From Candidatus Defluviibacillus avedoerensis (GTDB lineage: Bacteria; Pseudomonadota; Gammaproteobacteria; Burkholderiales; Burkholderiaceae_C), in the NCBI GenBank assembly GCA_016703665.1, contig JADJBS010000001.1:310001-374000 (forward strand): 64,000 bases of DNA, given 5' to 3'. The notes below the pieces were generated by a model. The model saw only the letters and a program-made list of their open reading frames with translations. It was not told where the DNA came from and did no database searches. Every line of letters starts with the position of its first letter. Position 1 is the first letter of the stretch. Made by a program: the position numbers and the translations under genes. Below, one piece after another: positions 63,906 to 64,000 of this stretch.

Positions 63906-64000
63906 ATGAAAGTGAATGTCCCTTTGTGGGTCTCCGATCAGACCAACAAGACTGCCTCTGTGGCACTTGGTATGGCTGTGCTGGCGCTGCTGGTGGCGTG
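63906..64000 (+). CDS. start of an exported protein, cut by the window edge
   Basis: ATG 63906 has AAGGAG ten bases upstream. The 31 codons present read MKVNVPLWVSDQTNKTASVA and then a hydrophobic stretch (LGMAVLALLVA), a signal peptide or membrane anchor. It may belong to the same unit as the subtilase and the unknown protein. Nothing more can be said without the rest. Confidence 0.55.
   Translation, partial: MKVNVPLWVSDQTNKTASVALGMAVLALLVA

Noticed and set aside
1..64000. CRISPR arrays, rRNA, tRNA and prophage integrase genes
   Set aside because: No regularly spaced repeats, cloverleaf-like segments or integrase frames were found on reading either strand.

Overview
The window reads as a chromosomal segment of a GC-rich betaproteobacterium, most likely Comamonadaceae (Rhodoferax/Polaromonas/Acidovorax-like). 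This rests on the family-level look of the proteins (gshA of the Acidithiobacillus type, split pntAa-pntAb-pntB, many Bug-type solute-binding proteins) and on conserved blocks such as dapB-bamE/fur and hpf-ptsN-hprK. No rRNA, tRNA or CRISPR array was seen.

Layout. 0-25 kb is intact core sequence: the end of an aromatic acyl-CoA ligase with RidA and a tautomerase, an MFS exporter, glutathione synthesis (gshB, gshA), benE, kup, proA, holA-lptE-leuS, exbBD, dapB-bamE, fur, hprK-ptsN-hpf, corA, mtnN, pntAa-Ab-B and a Nudix hydrolase. 25-30 kb is a tricarballylate-type operon (LysR, tcuA, tcuB, a frameshifted Bug receptor). 30.6-36.4 kb is a compact putative defence island: an Mrr-like nuclease plus AAA_13 ATPase operon, then a HEPN-like/STAND NTPase/TPR gene broken by three single-base indels. 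A 152-bp MITE-like element and a second copy of its left part flank the STAND gene. 36.7-44.5 kb is a scar: an 828-bp direct repeat (3' end of a crp-type gene plus a GNAT/DUF1778 toxin-antitoxin pair) brackets a block with an lpdA 3' fragment, an IS91-family transposase with a LexA box at its start, a LysR gene, two decayed catabolic genes and a tex 5' fragment. 44.6-48.5 kb holds soxCD-like genes, an AraC regulator and an alpha/beta hydrolase. 48.6-58.2 kb is a CoA-dependent dicarboxylate catabolic cluster (MaoC-type hydratase, class III CoA-transferase, CitE-type lyase, fumarase-superfamily lyase, porin, Bug receptor, PrpF-type isomerase) under a divergent LysR regulator, with two matching operator-like sites. 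58.2-64 kb holds a proline-rich TonB-like protein, mnmA, a lipoprotein subtilase and small secreted or anchored proteins.

A dominant feature is that about a dozen reading-frame lesions, most of them single-base changes in short homopolymers, fall between 25 and 57 kb, while the core genes on either side are intact. Two of them create unusual fused frames (lyase-porin; PrpF-Bug may be a third type of event). Relaxed selection on accessory DNA is the simplest reading, but residual sequencing error cannot be excluded from sequence alone.

The best candidates for something new are the HEPN-STAND-TPR gene beside the nuclease/AAA pair, the 828-bp repeat structure that fits a single-crossover integration of a circle carrying an IS91 element, and the paired operator sites of the dicarboxylate cluster.
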